From Endobugula sp965214375 (GTDB lineage: Bacteria; Pseudomonadota; Gammaproteobacteria; Pseudomonadales; Cellvibrionaceae): a DNA stretch of 64,000 nucleotides. This document shows positions 9,005-17,714 of this stretch, piece after piece. The notes under the pieces are model-generated. The model saw nothing but the letters and a program-made list of their open reading frames with translations, was not told where the DNA came from and made no database searches. The position numbers and the translations under genes are program-made. Position 1 is the stretch's first letter; each line of letters starts with the position of its first letter. The stretch covers positions 1-64,000 of the forward strand of contig OZ243947.1 of NCBI GenBank assembly GCA_965214375.1. The letters are read 5' to 3'.

Positions 9005-9195
9005 TCTTGCCCCACCAGATAAAGATTGTTGACATTAAGCTGGTTTAAAAATTTCTGAGTTAGAGACGTAACATTGCTTGTATCATAAGCGGGAGCAGGA
9101 ATAGGTGAGTCGCTAATGCCAGGTAAGTCAACAGCAATGACTTGGTAGTGTTCTGATAATAACGGTATAAGCTTACGCCACGCGTAAATAGAAAA
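9005..9195 (-). pseudogene. Alpha/beta-hydrolase gene remnant
   Basis: Read on the minus strand this stretch encodes YAWRKLIPLLSEHYQVIAV, then DLPGISDSPIP, YDTSNVTSLTQKFLNQL and NLYLVGQDV. That is the strand and oxyanion region of an epoxide-hydrolase/haloalkane-dehalogenase type alpha/beta hydrolase, ending just before the nucleophile region (family usually VGHD). There is no start codon, and no catalytic triad on either side. About 60 codons survive of a gene normally near 290. The rest of 8875-9311 shows no other gene. Confidence 0.75.
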
Positions 9196-9311
9196 AATTC
9201 TAATTAATAAAAAAGATAGAGGGCCGTAAGAAATATTGATCAGAAAATAGTAAAAAGTTAACTATTTCAGTCATTCTATCGTGGAATAAATCAATGGCAG
9301 GTTGTTAAAAC

Positions 9312-9551
9312 TTAATGAAGTTCTACGCGAGAATAATCGGCAGGATTACTGCCTGACATGCGGTAAGATGATGCTTCTCTGTGAACGTTGGTTCTAGATT
9401 TCAAATTCCAATAAACCAAGGCCTCTTCACAAATCGCTTTTTGTTTGTTAGTTAGGGGTAGTCCATTACCCCATTTTCCATGCTTAAGCGCGCGTTCAAA
9501 TTCGCTGATGACATCAGCGGAAAGGCCGCGTACTACATGTTAAAAGCTCAC
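9312..9551 (-). pseudogene. DUF1315 (YeaC-like) gene with premature stop
   Basis: A GTG two bases after the pyrD stop opens an 80-codon frame interrupted at codon 4 by TAA (9540-9542). The remaining sequence (HVVRGLSADVISEF, HGKWGNGLPLTNKQK, CEEALVYW) follows the E. coli YeaC/DUF1315 pattern, where the N-terminus is a start residue plus a few residues, then the helix and GKW-DG-xLT. The stop can come from CAA by one C-to-T change. The downstream frame lacks another plausible start, so the gene is probably dead; the family's function is unknown. Confidence 0.65.
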
Positions 9552-9553
9552 GA

Positions 9554-10786
9554 TTAGGCTACGTCTTTTGTTTCAGCGACTTTCAGCTGAGATTCGGCTG
9601 GTTTTGGTTCTGCAGAAGAGATACCTGCACCAACCAATGGATTACGTGAACCAACCGCTTCTTCGAGAGAATTAAATCCGTCTGCCTTGAGGAGTTTAAC
9701 CAGTCCACGGTTGATTTCGTTAATGTTCTGTGGACCGTCAAAGATCATGGTAGTGATCATGTGTAACAGGTTAGCACCAGAGGTGATCTTCTCATACGCA
9801 TCTTTTGCACTGAAGATACCGCCAACACCAATGATGGTTTTCTTACCACCAGTACGGCGATAAACATGACGAATCACATCAGTCGCAATACGTTGAAGTG
9901 GCAAACCACTCATCGCGCCTTTCCCTTTTGGTAATAGACCTTTATTGGTTGGGTATTCTTCAGGGATATGTTCATTATTCACTGCTGGTTTGGCTAAGTT
10001 AGTCAACACGAAGCCTTCCATACCATGTTCAACACAAGCATCTACGATAATATCGATTTCTTCAATCGTCATATCTGCCGCTAGTTTTACATAAATAGGA
10101 TGATCAGTCAGAGGGCGAATTTCTTTGTTAACGGCTTCAAGCAGTGCATCCAGATTACCACGCTCAACGAAAGGCTCGCCGTCTTGTGTATTGGGGCAGC
10201 TAATGTTGATGGTGAAGTAATCACCAATATCTTTGAATAGCGTCATTGTTTTCAGGTAATCTTCGATAGAGTCCTCTAGAACGAATTCTGGTGTGATATT
10301 GGACTTGGCAGCGTTGATACCGACTCTTAGTCGACCAAACTTAGCCTTAGCCAGACGCGTTGCGATCTTTTCTGCGCCTTGGTTATTCAGTCCGTACCAT
10401 ACGACGATCGCTTTTGATTTGATCATACGGAATAGGCGTTTGCCGGGGTTACCTGGGCAAACCTCACCGGTGAATGAACCTAGCTCAGCTAATCCAAACC
10501 CAAGAGAAGGGTAAATCTTTGTGAGCTCGCCATCTTTGTCAAAGCCTGCAGACAAGCCAACAGGGTTGCGATATTCAACGCCATCGACAGTAGATTTGAG
10601 GCTTTTGTGCCCGTAGTCGAAGAACAATGATGTCAATGCACGTGTTAGAAAATTACTGCCTAAAACAACACCCACGCGCTTTAACGCATAGTGAGCGTTC
10701 TCAGGTTCCATTAGAAATATGAGAGGGCGCACAGTGCGATACAGTACCCAGAGAATAAAGTTTCTAATTCCAACTATAAAGTTCAT
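9554..10786 (-). CDS. pyrD: Dihydroorotate dehydrogenase (divergent, extended)
   Basis: Fourth step of pyrimidine synthesis, dihydroorotate to orotate. Landmarks are NPVGLSAGFDKDGEL near residue 75, FTINISCPNTQDGEP near 190 (flavin/substrate loop with the class-2 style serine), and GVGGIFSAKDAYEKI near 320. An N-terminal hydrophobic segment suggests the membrane-associated, quinone-linked class. At 410 residues it is some 70 longer than usual, with a Lys/Glu/Ala-rich tail (KPAESQLKVAETKDVA), and several loops differ from typical gammaproteobacterial PyrD. Intact although its downstream neighbours are decayed. Confidence 0.88.
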   Translation of the reverse strand: MNFIVGIRNFILWVLYRTVRPLIFLMEPENAHYALKRVGVVLGSNFLTRALTSLFFDYGHKSLKSTVDGVEYRNPVGLSAGFDKDGELTKIYPSLGFGLAELGSFTGEVCPGNPGKRLFRMIKSKAIVVWYGLNNQGAEKIATRLAKAKFGRLRVGINAAKSNITPEFVLEDSIEDYLKTMTLFKDIGDYFTINISCPNTQDGEPFVERGNLDALLEAVNKEIRPLTDHPIYVKLAADMTIEEIDIIVDACVEHGMEGFVLTNLAKPAVNNEHIPEEYPTNKGLLPKGKGAMSGLPLQRIATDVIRHVYRRTGGKKTIIGVGGIFSAKDAYEKITSGANLLHMITTMIFDGPQNINEINRGLVKLLKADGFNSLEEAVGSRNPLVGAGISSAEPKPAESQLKVAETKDVA

Positions 10787-10938
10787 AACAATTAACCTAT
10801 TTTGTGTCCAAGTGTTTAATGAGATTCTGAATATTAATGTAAATGATTATAGTTTTCATTTGCATTAAGGTCAAATGGTTATGGGGTTCGTGCTGGCGAC
10901 TGGAGGGTGCTCGGACAAGAAGATCATTGCCGAGCATA

Positions 10939-10968
10939 AAAAAAGCACATCCATGGATGTGCTTTTTT
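10939..10968. terminator. Bidirectional intrinsic terminator
   Basis: A perfect 30-base palindrome, with six A, GCACATCC, its complement and six T. It can terminate transcription in both directions, separating slyD (ending at 10994) from the pyrD promoter side. The rest of 10787-10938 shows no gene. Confidence 0.85.
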
Positions 10969-10993
10969 ATCTCTATCATTTGTATTTATATAA

Positions 10994-11500
10994 TTAGTCG
11001 CCACACTCGGGGTCTCTACAGCTTGAGTCTCCGCAGCCAATTTGTACATGTCCATCGTTCAATTCATCTTCTGTGGCCTCGCGTATGGCGACGATTTAGA
11101 CGTCAAAATGCAGGTTCTTGCCTGCCAATGGATGATTGCCATCAACGGTAATCATGTCGCCCTCAACCTTGGTGACGGCGACGACTTGCATCCCGTGTTG
11201 AGTTTGGGCATGAAACTCCATGCCAACCTCAATGGTATCTATCCCTGCAAACATATTTTTAGGTAATTCCGGAATCAGGGAGTCATCGTAAGCACCATAG
11301 CCTTCTTCAGGTGCTACGACTACAGTGAGTGTGTCGCCTATGGTTTTGCCTTCCAGTTATTTTTCTAAACCAAGTACAATATTTTGAGCTCCCTGAATAT
11401 ACTTTAGCGGCTTCTGTCCTTCCGATGATTCCAGAATATCTCCGGCATCGTTTTTTAGCGTGTAATGAATACTGGCGACTAGATTATTGCTGATTTGCAT
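10994..11500 (-). pseudogene. slyD: SlyD-type FKBP peptidyl-prolyl isomerase, two in-frame stops
   Basis: Minus-strand frame from ATG 11500 to TAA 10994 encodes a full SlyD-like protein: MQISNNLVASIHYTLKND, YIQGAQNIVLGLEK, VVVAPEEGYGAYDD, the insert-in-flap domain, GNHPLAGKNLHFDV, and a Cys-rich tail (GCGDSSCRDPECGD). It is interrupted by TAA at codon 48 (11357-11359, LEK-stop-LEGK) and TAA at codon 135 (11096-11098, FDV-stop-IVAI). Family alignment expects Gln or a similar residue at both, so each stop fits one C-to-T change. Frame and length are otherwise preserved, pointing to recent inactivation. Confidence 0.85.
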
Positions 11501-11511
11501 AGTGTTAAGCC

Positions 11512-12228
11512 TTATTTGGAGATGAGTAGTTGACCATTCACGGTTGCCTGCTTCAAATGAATCGCCAGTTTTTTCTTGTTATCCTCGTAGTGTTCAAGGC
11601 TAACAAGTAAATAGTGCCAGTCTTTCGCTAGCCAAAGGTAAGTCACTTGTTGAGCATTATCGTCACGCTTCACAGCAACTTTAAACGTGTTTAAGGAACC
11701 TGCCTCTGTTGCCAGAATTTCTTCATCGGTCACAGAGAAATGATATTGTCGTAGAGAATCTTTGTTGGCTACCGTATATGTACCTGATGGTTTGCCCTGT
11801 GCAATGTCCAACGATAACTGTAACTGATAGTTTAGTGTGTCCAAGGTTTTTACGGTATACGATAGAGATGTTTCCTTATCTTTATACAGGCTTTGAATGT
11901 TTTTTTTCTCGGACAGGAAGCGTAATGAGCGTTCTCGGGTTTTACCCAATGCAGTTTGTTGATAGTGGTAGTGCCGCGACTGGATGAAGCCATTGTGATA
12001 TTGAAAAATGGACTGCTCATTCAAGCTGGCAGCCCATGAGTCCGCTTTAAACTGTAATTTATAGTGTTGGTCTTTTTTTGTTAATGCGCGTTCTGCGGTA
12101 ACCGCAAAGCCTTTAATATTGGCATCATAGGTTGCCATAAATTCAACGAGTGTAGTACTACTGTAGGTTTTTGTTGAGAAAAAAACCAACAGCAATAATA
12201 TTAAAGTACGGTAAACGCCTATCCCCAT
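11512..12228 (-). CDS. DUF3108 domain exported protein
   Basis: 238-residue protein with an N-terminal signal/anchor (GVYRTLILLLLVFFSTKTYSS) and a beta-rich DUF3108 domain starting near FMATYDANIKGFAVTAERAL. DUF3108 genes commonly follow purN in gammaproteobacteria, as here. The frame opens at 12255, but ATG 12228, one base after the purN stop, gives a proper signal peptide. Function of the family is unknown, probably envelope-related. Confidence 0.8.
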   Translation of the reverse strand: MGIGVYRTLILLLLVFFSTKTYSSTTLVEFMATYDANIKGFAVTAERALTKKDQHYKLQFKADSWAASLNEQSIFQYHNGFIQSRHYHYQQTALGKTRERSLRFLSEKKNIQSLYKDKETSLSYTVKTLDTLNYQLQLSLDIAQGKPSGTYTVANKDSLRQYHFSVTDEEILATEAGSLNTFKVAVKRDDNAQQVTYLWLAKDWHYLLVSLEHYEDNKKKLAIHLKQATVNGQLLISK

Positions 12229-12229
12229 C

Positions 12230-12892
12230 TTATCGAGTGTCCAATTGGTAACCATTTTTTGGCAACGGTTTATTATCTAGCATAACGTAACCCTCTGTGT
12301 GCAGATTCAAGCGTTTTTCAGCAAACCATAAGACCGCCATGGGGTAAATGATATGCTCTTGTTGCAATACGCGTTTGGCTAATACATCTGCATTATCATT
12401 TTGTAATATAGGCACAATCGCCTGAATAACCGCTGGCCCGCCATCCAGCTCCTCTGTGACAAAATGCACACTGACGCCATGACAATTATCCCCTGCATCT
12501 AGTGCGCGTTGGTGTGTATTAAGTCCTTGATATTTTGGTAATAACGACGGATGTATGTTTAGCATTTTGCCATGAAATTGCTGAACAAAGCCTGAAGTTA
12601 AAATACGCATAAAACCTGCTAAAACGACAAGATCTGGCTGGTAGTTGTTAATGCTGTTGGCCAGCTCGGCATCGAAGCTTTCGCGATCGGAAAAGTGCTT
12701 GTGGTCAATAACATGACTTGGGATGCCGGCGTTACGCGCACGCTCCAGCCCCATGACATTGTCTTTATTGCTGATTACCGCGACGATATCGATAGGTAGT
12801 TGACTGGCAAGTTGTTGGTCAATCAGTGCTTGTAGATTGGAGCCGCCACCCGAAATCAACACAACCACACGGCAACAGGAGGATGCGCTCAT
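12230..12892 (-). CDS. purN: Phosphoribosylglycinamide formyltransferase
   Basis: Transfers formyl from 10-formyl-THF to GAR in purine synthesis. 220 residues; SGGGSNLQALI near residue 13, the catalytic region MLNIHPSLLPKYQGLNTH near 106-124 and the HFVTEELDGGP loop are intact. It overlaps the purM stop by 4 bases (ATGA), the standard purMN operon arrangement. Confidence 0.95.
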   Translation of the reverse strand: MSASSCCRVVVLISGGGSNLQALIDQQLASQLPIDIVAVISNKDNVMGLERARNAGIPSHVIDHKHFSDRESFDAELANSINNYQPDLVVLAGFMRILTSGFVQQFHGKMLNIHPSLLPKYQGLNTHQRALDAGDNCHGVSVHFVTEELDGGPAVIQAIVPILQNDNADVLAKRVLQQEHIIYPMAVLWFAEKRLNLHTEGYVMLDNKPLPKNGYQLDTR

Positions 12893-13944
12893 CGTAGAAT
12901 AACGCCCTCTGCATGGTCATTACTTGCTGCAATATGCCCAATAACCCAAGCGTTTTCACCTTGTGAGGCTAATATGTCCAGTGTTTTTTGTTGCTGATCT
13001 GCGGGTACGCAGACAACCATACCAACCCCACAGTTCAAGGTGCGATACATTTCATTGTGCTCGATATTGCCCGCTTGTTGCAGCCATTGGAATACAGCAG
13101 GGATTTCCCAGCTTTGGGTATCAATAATCGCGCTGGTACTCTCGGGTAAGACGCGTGGTAAGTTCTCTAACAGACCACCACCCGTAATGTGTGAAAGTGC
13201 ATGTAATGGGATATCTTTCATGAGTTCCAGCAAGGGTTTTACATAAATTTTGGTAGGAGCCATTAATGCGTCTTTTAAGGGAGTGTCGCCAACAGTCATA
13301 TTAAGGTCAGTATTGTCGACCTCCAACACCTTACGAATCAGCGAATAACCGTTGGAGTGTGGGCCACTTGAGCTTATGGCGATCAGCACATCACCCGCGC
13401 CGACTTTGCTGACATCAATAATGTTTTCTTTTTCAACGATACCAACACAGAAACCCGCCAGATCATAATCTTCGCCTTCATACATACCTGGCATTTCAGC
13501 AGTTTCACCTCCGACCAATGCACATCCAGCTTGTAGGCAGCCTTCACCTATGCCTGTTACCACATCGGTAGCAACATCGACATTGAGATGCCCGGTCGCG
13601 TAGTAATCCAGAAAAAACAGTGGTTCGGCACCTGCGACGATAAGGTCGTTAACACACATCGCGACTAAATCAATACCAATGGTGTCATGTTGTTGTAAAT
13701 CCATGGCCAGTCGTAATTTGGTGCCTACACCGTCAGTGCCTGAAACCAATACGGGTTGGCGGTAACCTTGGGGTAGTTCAAACAATGCACCAAAGCCCCC
13801 CAAGCCTGCCATTACCTCAGGGCGGCGTGTTTTCTTGGCGACGCCTTTGATACGTTCAACCAGTGCATTTCCGGCGTCAATGTCGACACCAGAATCTTTA
13901 TAGCTTAAGGAAGTGGTCGTTGGGGAAGAAGGTTGCTCACTCAT
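12889..13944 (-). CDS. purM: Phosphoribosylformylglycinamidine cyclo-ligase
   Basis: AIR synthetase, the purine pathway step just after the FGAM reaction. 351 residues with the family landmarks SYKDSGVDIDAGNALVERIK, VSGTDGVGTKLRLA, VGGETAEMPGMY and HITGGGLLENLPRVLP. First gene of purM-purN-DUF3108, divergent from the DUF2066-hda pair across a 116-base spacer. Confidence 0.96.
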   Translation of the reverse strand: MSEQPSSPTTTSLSYKDSGVDIDAGNALVERIKGVAKKTRRPEVMAGLGGFGALFELPQGYRQPVLVSGTDGVGTKLRLAMDLQQHDTIGIDLVAMCVNDLIVAGAEPLFFLDYYATGHLNVDVATDVVTGIGEGCLQAGCALVGGETAEMPGMYEGEDYDLAGFCVGIVEKENIIDVSKVGAGDVLIAISSSGPHSNGYSLIRKVLEVDNTDLNMTVGDTPLKDALMAPTKIYVKPLLELMKDIPLHALSHITGGGLLENLPRVLPESTSAIIDTQSWEIPAVFQWLQQAGNIEHNEMYRTLNCGVGMVVCVPADQQQKTLDILASQGENAWVIGHIAASNDHAEGVILR

Positions 13945-14060
13945 AAATCATATCTTGGGTCGGTAAAAAGTGCGTATTCTATCAGTTTGCAGCCTATCAT
14001 TGCAGTGGATTTTTTACAGGATTCTGTCAAACTAGCGGCCTTGAATAAGGACGCATCACT

Positions 14061-15131
14061 ATGTTGTTGACCATACCACACCGTGGTTTTCTTTGTATTT
14101 TCTTATCTGTGGCGTTATTTTCTGTTAGTGCTATTGCAGAAAAGCGTATTGATTTGTATCAGGATGACCAATTGGTTCTTGATCAGTCAGAGTCTTTGCG
14201 CAAGCAGGCCGTTGCTAAAGGCTTGTCTGCCGTGTTGGTAAAAATGTCGGGTCAGCAGCAGGTTTTACTCAACCCACTCATCAAAGATGCGTTGACGCGT
14301 GCAGAAAGCTATCTGCTGCGCTATAGCTATGAATCGACAGAAGAAACCATTGTGCTGGCTGGTGAACAGCGCCAAGCAAGACGTTTGCGTCTGTTTTACT
14401 CTCCCACAGCAGTCAAACGAATCATGACATCAGCACAAATTCCCCTGTGGTTTGAAAATCGTCCCGAGGTGCTTTTTTGGTTGGCTGGGGATAGACAAGG
14501 TAAACGGTTACTCGACTCTGAATCATCGGTAATTAAAGATTTTAAGTCTGTTGCCTACAAACGGGGTTTGCCTTTAGTGGTGCCTTTGTTGGATTTGAAT
14601 GACCGTCAACAATTACCCGTCGCACGCCTCTGGGCAATGGATGAAGCAACCATTCGGCAGGCGTCTGCGCGTTATAGTCTGGACGGTATACTGGCAGGGC
14701 GTGTACAACAATCCGGTAGTCAATGGTCTGGTCGTTTTTTATTGATCCATAAAGGCCAGCGTCAATATTTTACTGCCACAGCGGCAACATCACAGAACTT
14801 GGCTAATAGGATCATCGCACAGGCAGCGGCTTACTACGCAACACAGGATGCGGTTGTGGTTAATGAGGAGCACACCGCGCCTTCAATGACCGTCACGGTT
14901 GATAATATCCAAGGATTTGAACACTATGCGGCGTTGCTGACATTGTTGGAAGAATTGCCCATTATTGCTGCCGTTATGGTGAGCCATGTTGATGCTGAAA
15001 CCGTAACGCTGGAACTCAGCTACAGTGGTACAACTGACAAAGTATTGTCTGCGTTAGCGAATGTGTCGTTGATACAGCAAGTTGACGCTAGTGATGGCAT
15101 TGGCGTTGATGCCCACTTTATTTGGCGCTAA
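14061..15131 (+). CDS. DUF2066 exported protein
   Basis: 356 residues with a signal peptide (hydrophobic 9-24, cleavage near SAIAEK). The mature N-terminus (RIDLYQDDQLVLDQSES, KGLSAVLVKMSG) is diagnostic of DUF2066. The family is regularly found divergent from purM and next to hda, as here, but has no known function. Its stop overlaps the hda start (TAATG). Confidence 0.85.
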   Translation: MLLTIPHRGFLCIFLSVALFSVSAIAEKRIDLYQDDQLVLDQSESLRKQAVAKGLSAVLVKMSGQQQVLLNPLIKDALTRAESYLLRYSYESTEETIVLAGEQRQARRLRLFYSPTAVKRIMTSAQIPLWFENRPEVLFWLAGDRQGKRLLDSESSVIKDFKSVAYKRGLPLVVPLLDLNDRQQLPVARLWAMDEATIRQASARYSLDGILAGRVQQSGSQWSGRFLLIHKGQRQYFTATAATSQNLANRIIAQAAAYYATQDAVVVNEEHTAPSMTVTVDNIQGFEHYAALLTLLEELPIIAAVMVSHVDAETVTLELSYSGTTDKVLSALANVSLIQQVDASDGIGVDAHFIWR

Positions 15132-15823
15132 TGGCGATACAATTACCCCTCTCAATTGCTTTGCGTGTCGATGCTCAGTTCGATAATTTTCTGGTTTGTG
15201 AAAAAAATCAGCTAGTTGTCGAAGCCTTGCATGATTTTTTTGTGAATGATTATGACACGTCTATGATGATATGGGGTGAACATGGCTGTGGTATCAGCCA
15301 CTTGTTGCAAGCGGCTCAACAGAAAAAAGCAGCCAGTAATATGCAATATCTCCCATTACGGGATTTATTGCACTATCCGGCAGAATCTATTTGTCAGGGA
15401 TTAGAAACATTGGATGGGCTAATTGTCGACAATATTGAAGTGATCGCAGGCCATCAAAATTGGGAAGAGCATTTCTTTTTTTTGTTCAATCGTCTCCGAG
15501 AATCAGGAAAAAAACTATTAATGGGCGCGCATCAATCACCACAATCGTTGAATATATCGTTACCGGATTTACGTTCACGTATGCAGTGGGGAAGTGTGTA
15601 CCATGTGCACTCATTACAAGATGATGAAAAAAAACAGGTGCTGGTAAACCGCGCACAAGCGCAGGGTATGTCGTTAAGTGAGGAGGTTGCACAATACATT
15701 ATTCAACGTTATAGCAGAAAGATGAACGATCTTATGGCTGCGCTACAACAACTGGATAATGCGTCACTAAGCTCTCAGCGTTTGTTGACAATTCCCTTTG
15801 TAAAGCAGACGCTGAATGTATGA
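15131..15823 (+). CDS. hda: DnaA regulatory inactivator Hda
   Basis: AAA+ relative of DnaA which, with the DNA-loaded beta clamp, stimulates ATP hydrolysis by DnaA and prevents re-initiation. 230 residues. The N-terminus begins MAIQLPLSIALRVDAQFDNF, containing the clamp-binding QLPL motif; the nucleotide loop is GEHGCGISHLLQA, and LRSRMQWGSVYHV resembles box VII. ATG 15131 overlaps the preceding stop and is preferred to a TTG nine bases upstream. Confidence 0.92.
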   Translation: MAIQLPLSIALRVDAQFDNFLVCEKNQLVVEALHDFFVNDYDTSMMIWGEHGCGISHLLQAAQQKKAASNMQYLPLRDLLHYPAESICQGLETLDGLIVDNIEVIAGHQNWEEHFFFLFNRLRESGKKLLMGAHQSPQSLNISLPDLRSRMQWGSVYHVHSLQDDEKKQVLVNRAQAQGMSLSEEVAQYIIQRYSRKMNDLMAALQQLDNASLSSQRLLTIPFVKQTLNV

Positions 15824-15834
15824 ATTCACAAGCA

Positions 15835-16185
15835 TTATAAGCGCTGTAACCCTCTACTCGACATCATGGCACCAATAAAAATAACAATGGATAATGTCAG
15901 GCCTATCCAGTCGCTAGCATCGGCTAATGGTGATCCTGTTTCAACAACGTAAGCGGTAAAGTACGCCAGAATAATAAAACATAGCCAGCTATGTGAGCGG
16001 TAATATTTGTTCAGAATTCCCGGAATGACAATCAATAATGGTAAGGTCTGCAAAATCAGTAGCTGCCAAGAGTTTTCGGAGTCATTGATATATTTAACCA
16101 ATAATAAAAGTAACAGGGAAAGCAGGCCGACGTAAGTGGCTAATAAATACCTATTTAATGTTTTATTGTCGGTCAATAATGACAT
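15835..16185 (-). CDS. DUF2069 inner-membrane protein
   Basis: 116 residues with four predicted membrane helices (for example YLLATYVGLLSLLLLLLV and LILQTLPLLIVIPGIL), matching DUF2069, which commonly sits next to wrbA. ATG 16185 follows the wrbA stop by two bases; an upstream in-frame extension inside wrbA is not needed. Role unknown. Confidence 0.8.
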   Translation of the reverse strand: MSLLTDNKTLNRYLLATYVGLLSLLLLLLVKYINDSENSWQLLILQTLPLLIVIPGILNKYYRSHSWLCFIILAYFTAYVVETGSPLADASDWIGLTLSIVIFIGAMMSSRGLQRL

Positions 16186-16187
16186 GG

Positions 16188-16778
16188 CTATAATTTCGCA
16201 CCAATAGTGGCTACCCGGTGTCCAAGCGCCTGACACAGGCGGTTTTCTTCATCACTGAGTGTAGAGCTGCTCTCTAGCGCTAAATGCGAAGCGCCATAAG
16301 GCGTCCCTCCTGTTGTTGTTTTCATTAAATCCTGTTCACTGTAAGGTAAGCCAGTAATTAACATGCCGTGATGTAATAAGGGAATCATCATTGTTAGCAA
16401 GGTGCTCTCCTGACCACCATGCAAACTGCCCGTAGATGTAAATACGGCCGCAGGCTTATCGATCAAGTCGCCATTGACCCAGTGGCTACTGGTGGTATCC
16501 AGAAAATACTTAAGCGGTGCTGCCATATTGCCAAATCGTGTTGGGCTGCCAAGCACCAAGCCTCTACAGTGGCGTAAATCATCATGTGTACAGTAGATAG
16601 CACCCGTTTCTGGAATTTTTGCAGCAGTCGCCTCACATTCGGTAGAGACATTTGGTACAGTGCGTAAACGGGCATCAATGCCTGCTTTTTCAACACCGCG
16701 GGCAATTTGTTTTCCCATCGCTTCGGTGCTGCCATGGGTGCTGTAATACAGGATAAGAATGTAGGGTTTCTCGATCAT
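16188..16778 (-). CDS. wrbA: NAD(P)H:quinone oxidoreductase WrbA
   Basis: Flavodoxin-like FMN enzyme of the WrbA family that reduces quinones by two electrons. 196 residues: FMN phosphate loop YYSTHGSTEAM, then GSPTRFGNMAAPLKYFLD and the TSTGSLHGGQESTLLTM loop. ATG 16778 is chosen, two bases after the arsC stop; a TTG at 16784 is possible. Operon arsC-wrbA-DUF2069. Confidence 0.92.
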   Translation of the reverse strand: MIEKPYILILYYSTHGSTEAMGKQIARGVEKAGIDARLRTVPNVSTECEATAAKIPETGAIYCTHDDLRHCRGLVLGSPTRFGNMAAPLKYFLDTTSSHWVNGDLIDKPAAVFTSTGSLHGGQESTLLTMMIPLLHHGMLITGLPYSEQDLMKTTTGGTPYGASHLALESSSTLSDEENRLCQALGHRVATIGAKL

Positions 16779-16780
16779 GA

Positions 16781-17125
16781 TCAAAGGATATCCAGTACGT
16801 TTTCAGGTGGGCGACCTAAAATGGCTTTGTCTCCATTCACTACAATGGGGCGTTCGATTAGGCGTGGAAATGTAACCATAGCCTCAATCAATTCCTTTTC
16901 GGATAAAGTTTTGTCGCTAAAATTATGGTCTTTATATTCATCCTCGCCTGTGCGCATCAATTTCCTAGCGGACAATCCCAGTTTTCTCAGCAAGGTTTTC
17001 AGGGTCTTGGCATCTGGTGGTGTGTCCAGATATAACACAATGTTGGGAGACATGCCTTTTTCTTCAATTAAGGCTAATGTTTGCCTCGATTTGGAGCAGC
17101 GCGGGTTTTGATAAATCGTTGTCAT
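16781..17125 (-). CDS. arsC: Arsenate reductase (glutaredoxin-type)
   Basis: 114-residue ArsC-family protein. YQNPRCSKSRQTLALIEEKG holds the redox cysteine (Cys10), and RTGEDEYKDHNF and RPIVVNGDKAILGRPPENV complete the signature. It could reduce arsenate with glutaredoxin, or be a YfgD-like relative; YfgD members often neighbour wrbA and DUF2069, so a housekeeping role is plausible. Confidence 0.88.
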   Translation of the reverse strand: MTTIYQNPRCSKSRQTLALIEEKGMSPNIVLYLDTPPDAKTLKTLLRKLGLSARKLMRTGEDEYKDHNFSDKTLSEKELIEAMVTFPRLIERPIVVNGDKAILGRPPENVLDIL

Positions 17126-17339
17126 GGTGTCAAATTTCCGCCACTTTGGTAATTATTAGTTAACAAGTTCTGGCATTTTATACGTTTTATCAAGTACTTG
17201 CTGATATTTTTATAGTTAAAACAACTTTATGAAATTTTTTGTGGCGATTTGAAATTTCTGTCTATACTTATGGATAACGAAGCGTTACTACTGGAATCAC
17301 GTCAGTAATAATGTCAACCGAAAAGATAGTGTGAGAATT

Positions 17340-17711
17340 ATGACGACACCACTACTAATTTGTGATGATTCAAATATGGCCCGTAAACAAGTGGCTCGTT
17401 CACTCCCGGAAAATTGGGATGTGGATATTACCTTTGCAACCAATGGTATTGAAGGACTTGCAGCTATTCGTGAGGGTAAGGGCGAAATGGTTTTTCTTGA
17501 CCTTACCATGCCAGAAATGGACGGCTACGGCGTGTTGGAACATGTTTTCAATGAGGGCTTAAATGCCATGATAATTGTCATTTCTGGAGATATACAACCT
17601 GAAGCACATGACCGCGTAATGAAAATGGGCGCCATAGATTTTATTAAGAAGCCTGTTAATAAAGATAAACTAGGTGCGGTACTTTCGGCCTATGGGCTTT
17701 TAGAAATATAA
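17340..17711 (+). CDS. Single-domain response regulator (CheY-like)
   Basis: 123-residue receiver domain with no output domain: acidic pocket D9/D10, phosphoacceptor D54 in FLDLTMPEMDGYG, switch Ser in VISGD, and the conserved Lys in FIKKPVN. ATG 17340 is preferred to the GTG at 17331. It lies 3 bases before a CheC-like gene, so it probably forms a regulator/phosphatase pair. No histidine kinase is nearby. Confidence 0.88.
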   Translation: MTTPLLICDDSNMARKQVARSLPENWDVDITFATNGIEGLAAIREGKGEMVFLDLTMPEMDGYGVLEHVFNEGLNAMIIVISGDIQPEAHDRVMKMGAIDFIKKPVNKDKLGAVLSAYGLLEI

Positions 17712-17714
17712 CTT

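Noticed and set aside
10840..10875. Fur-box-like AT-rich palindrome upstream of pyrD
   Set aside because: Match to the 19-bp Fur consensus is poor and no iron gene is adjacent.
10843..11266. Two plus-strand frames (10843-11151 and 11042-11266) that look like genes
   Set aside because: They lie antisense to the decayed slyD gene, whose minus-strand translation matches a known family over its whole length; the plus-strand translations match nothing.
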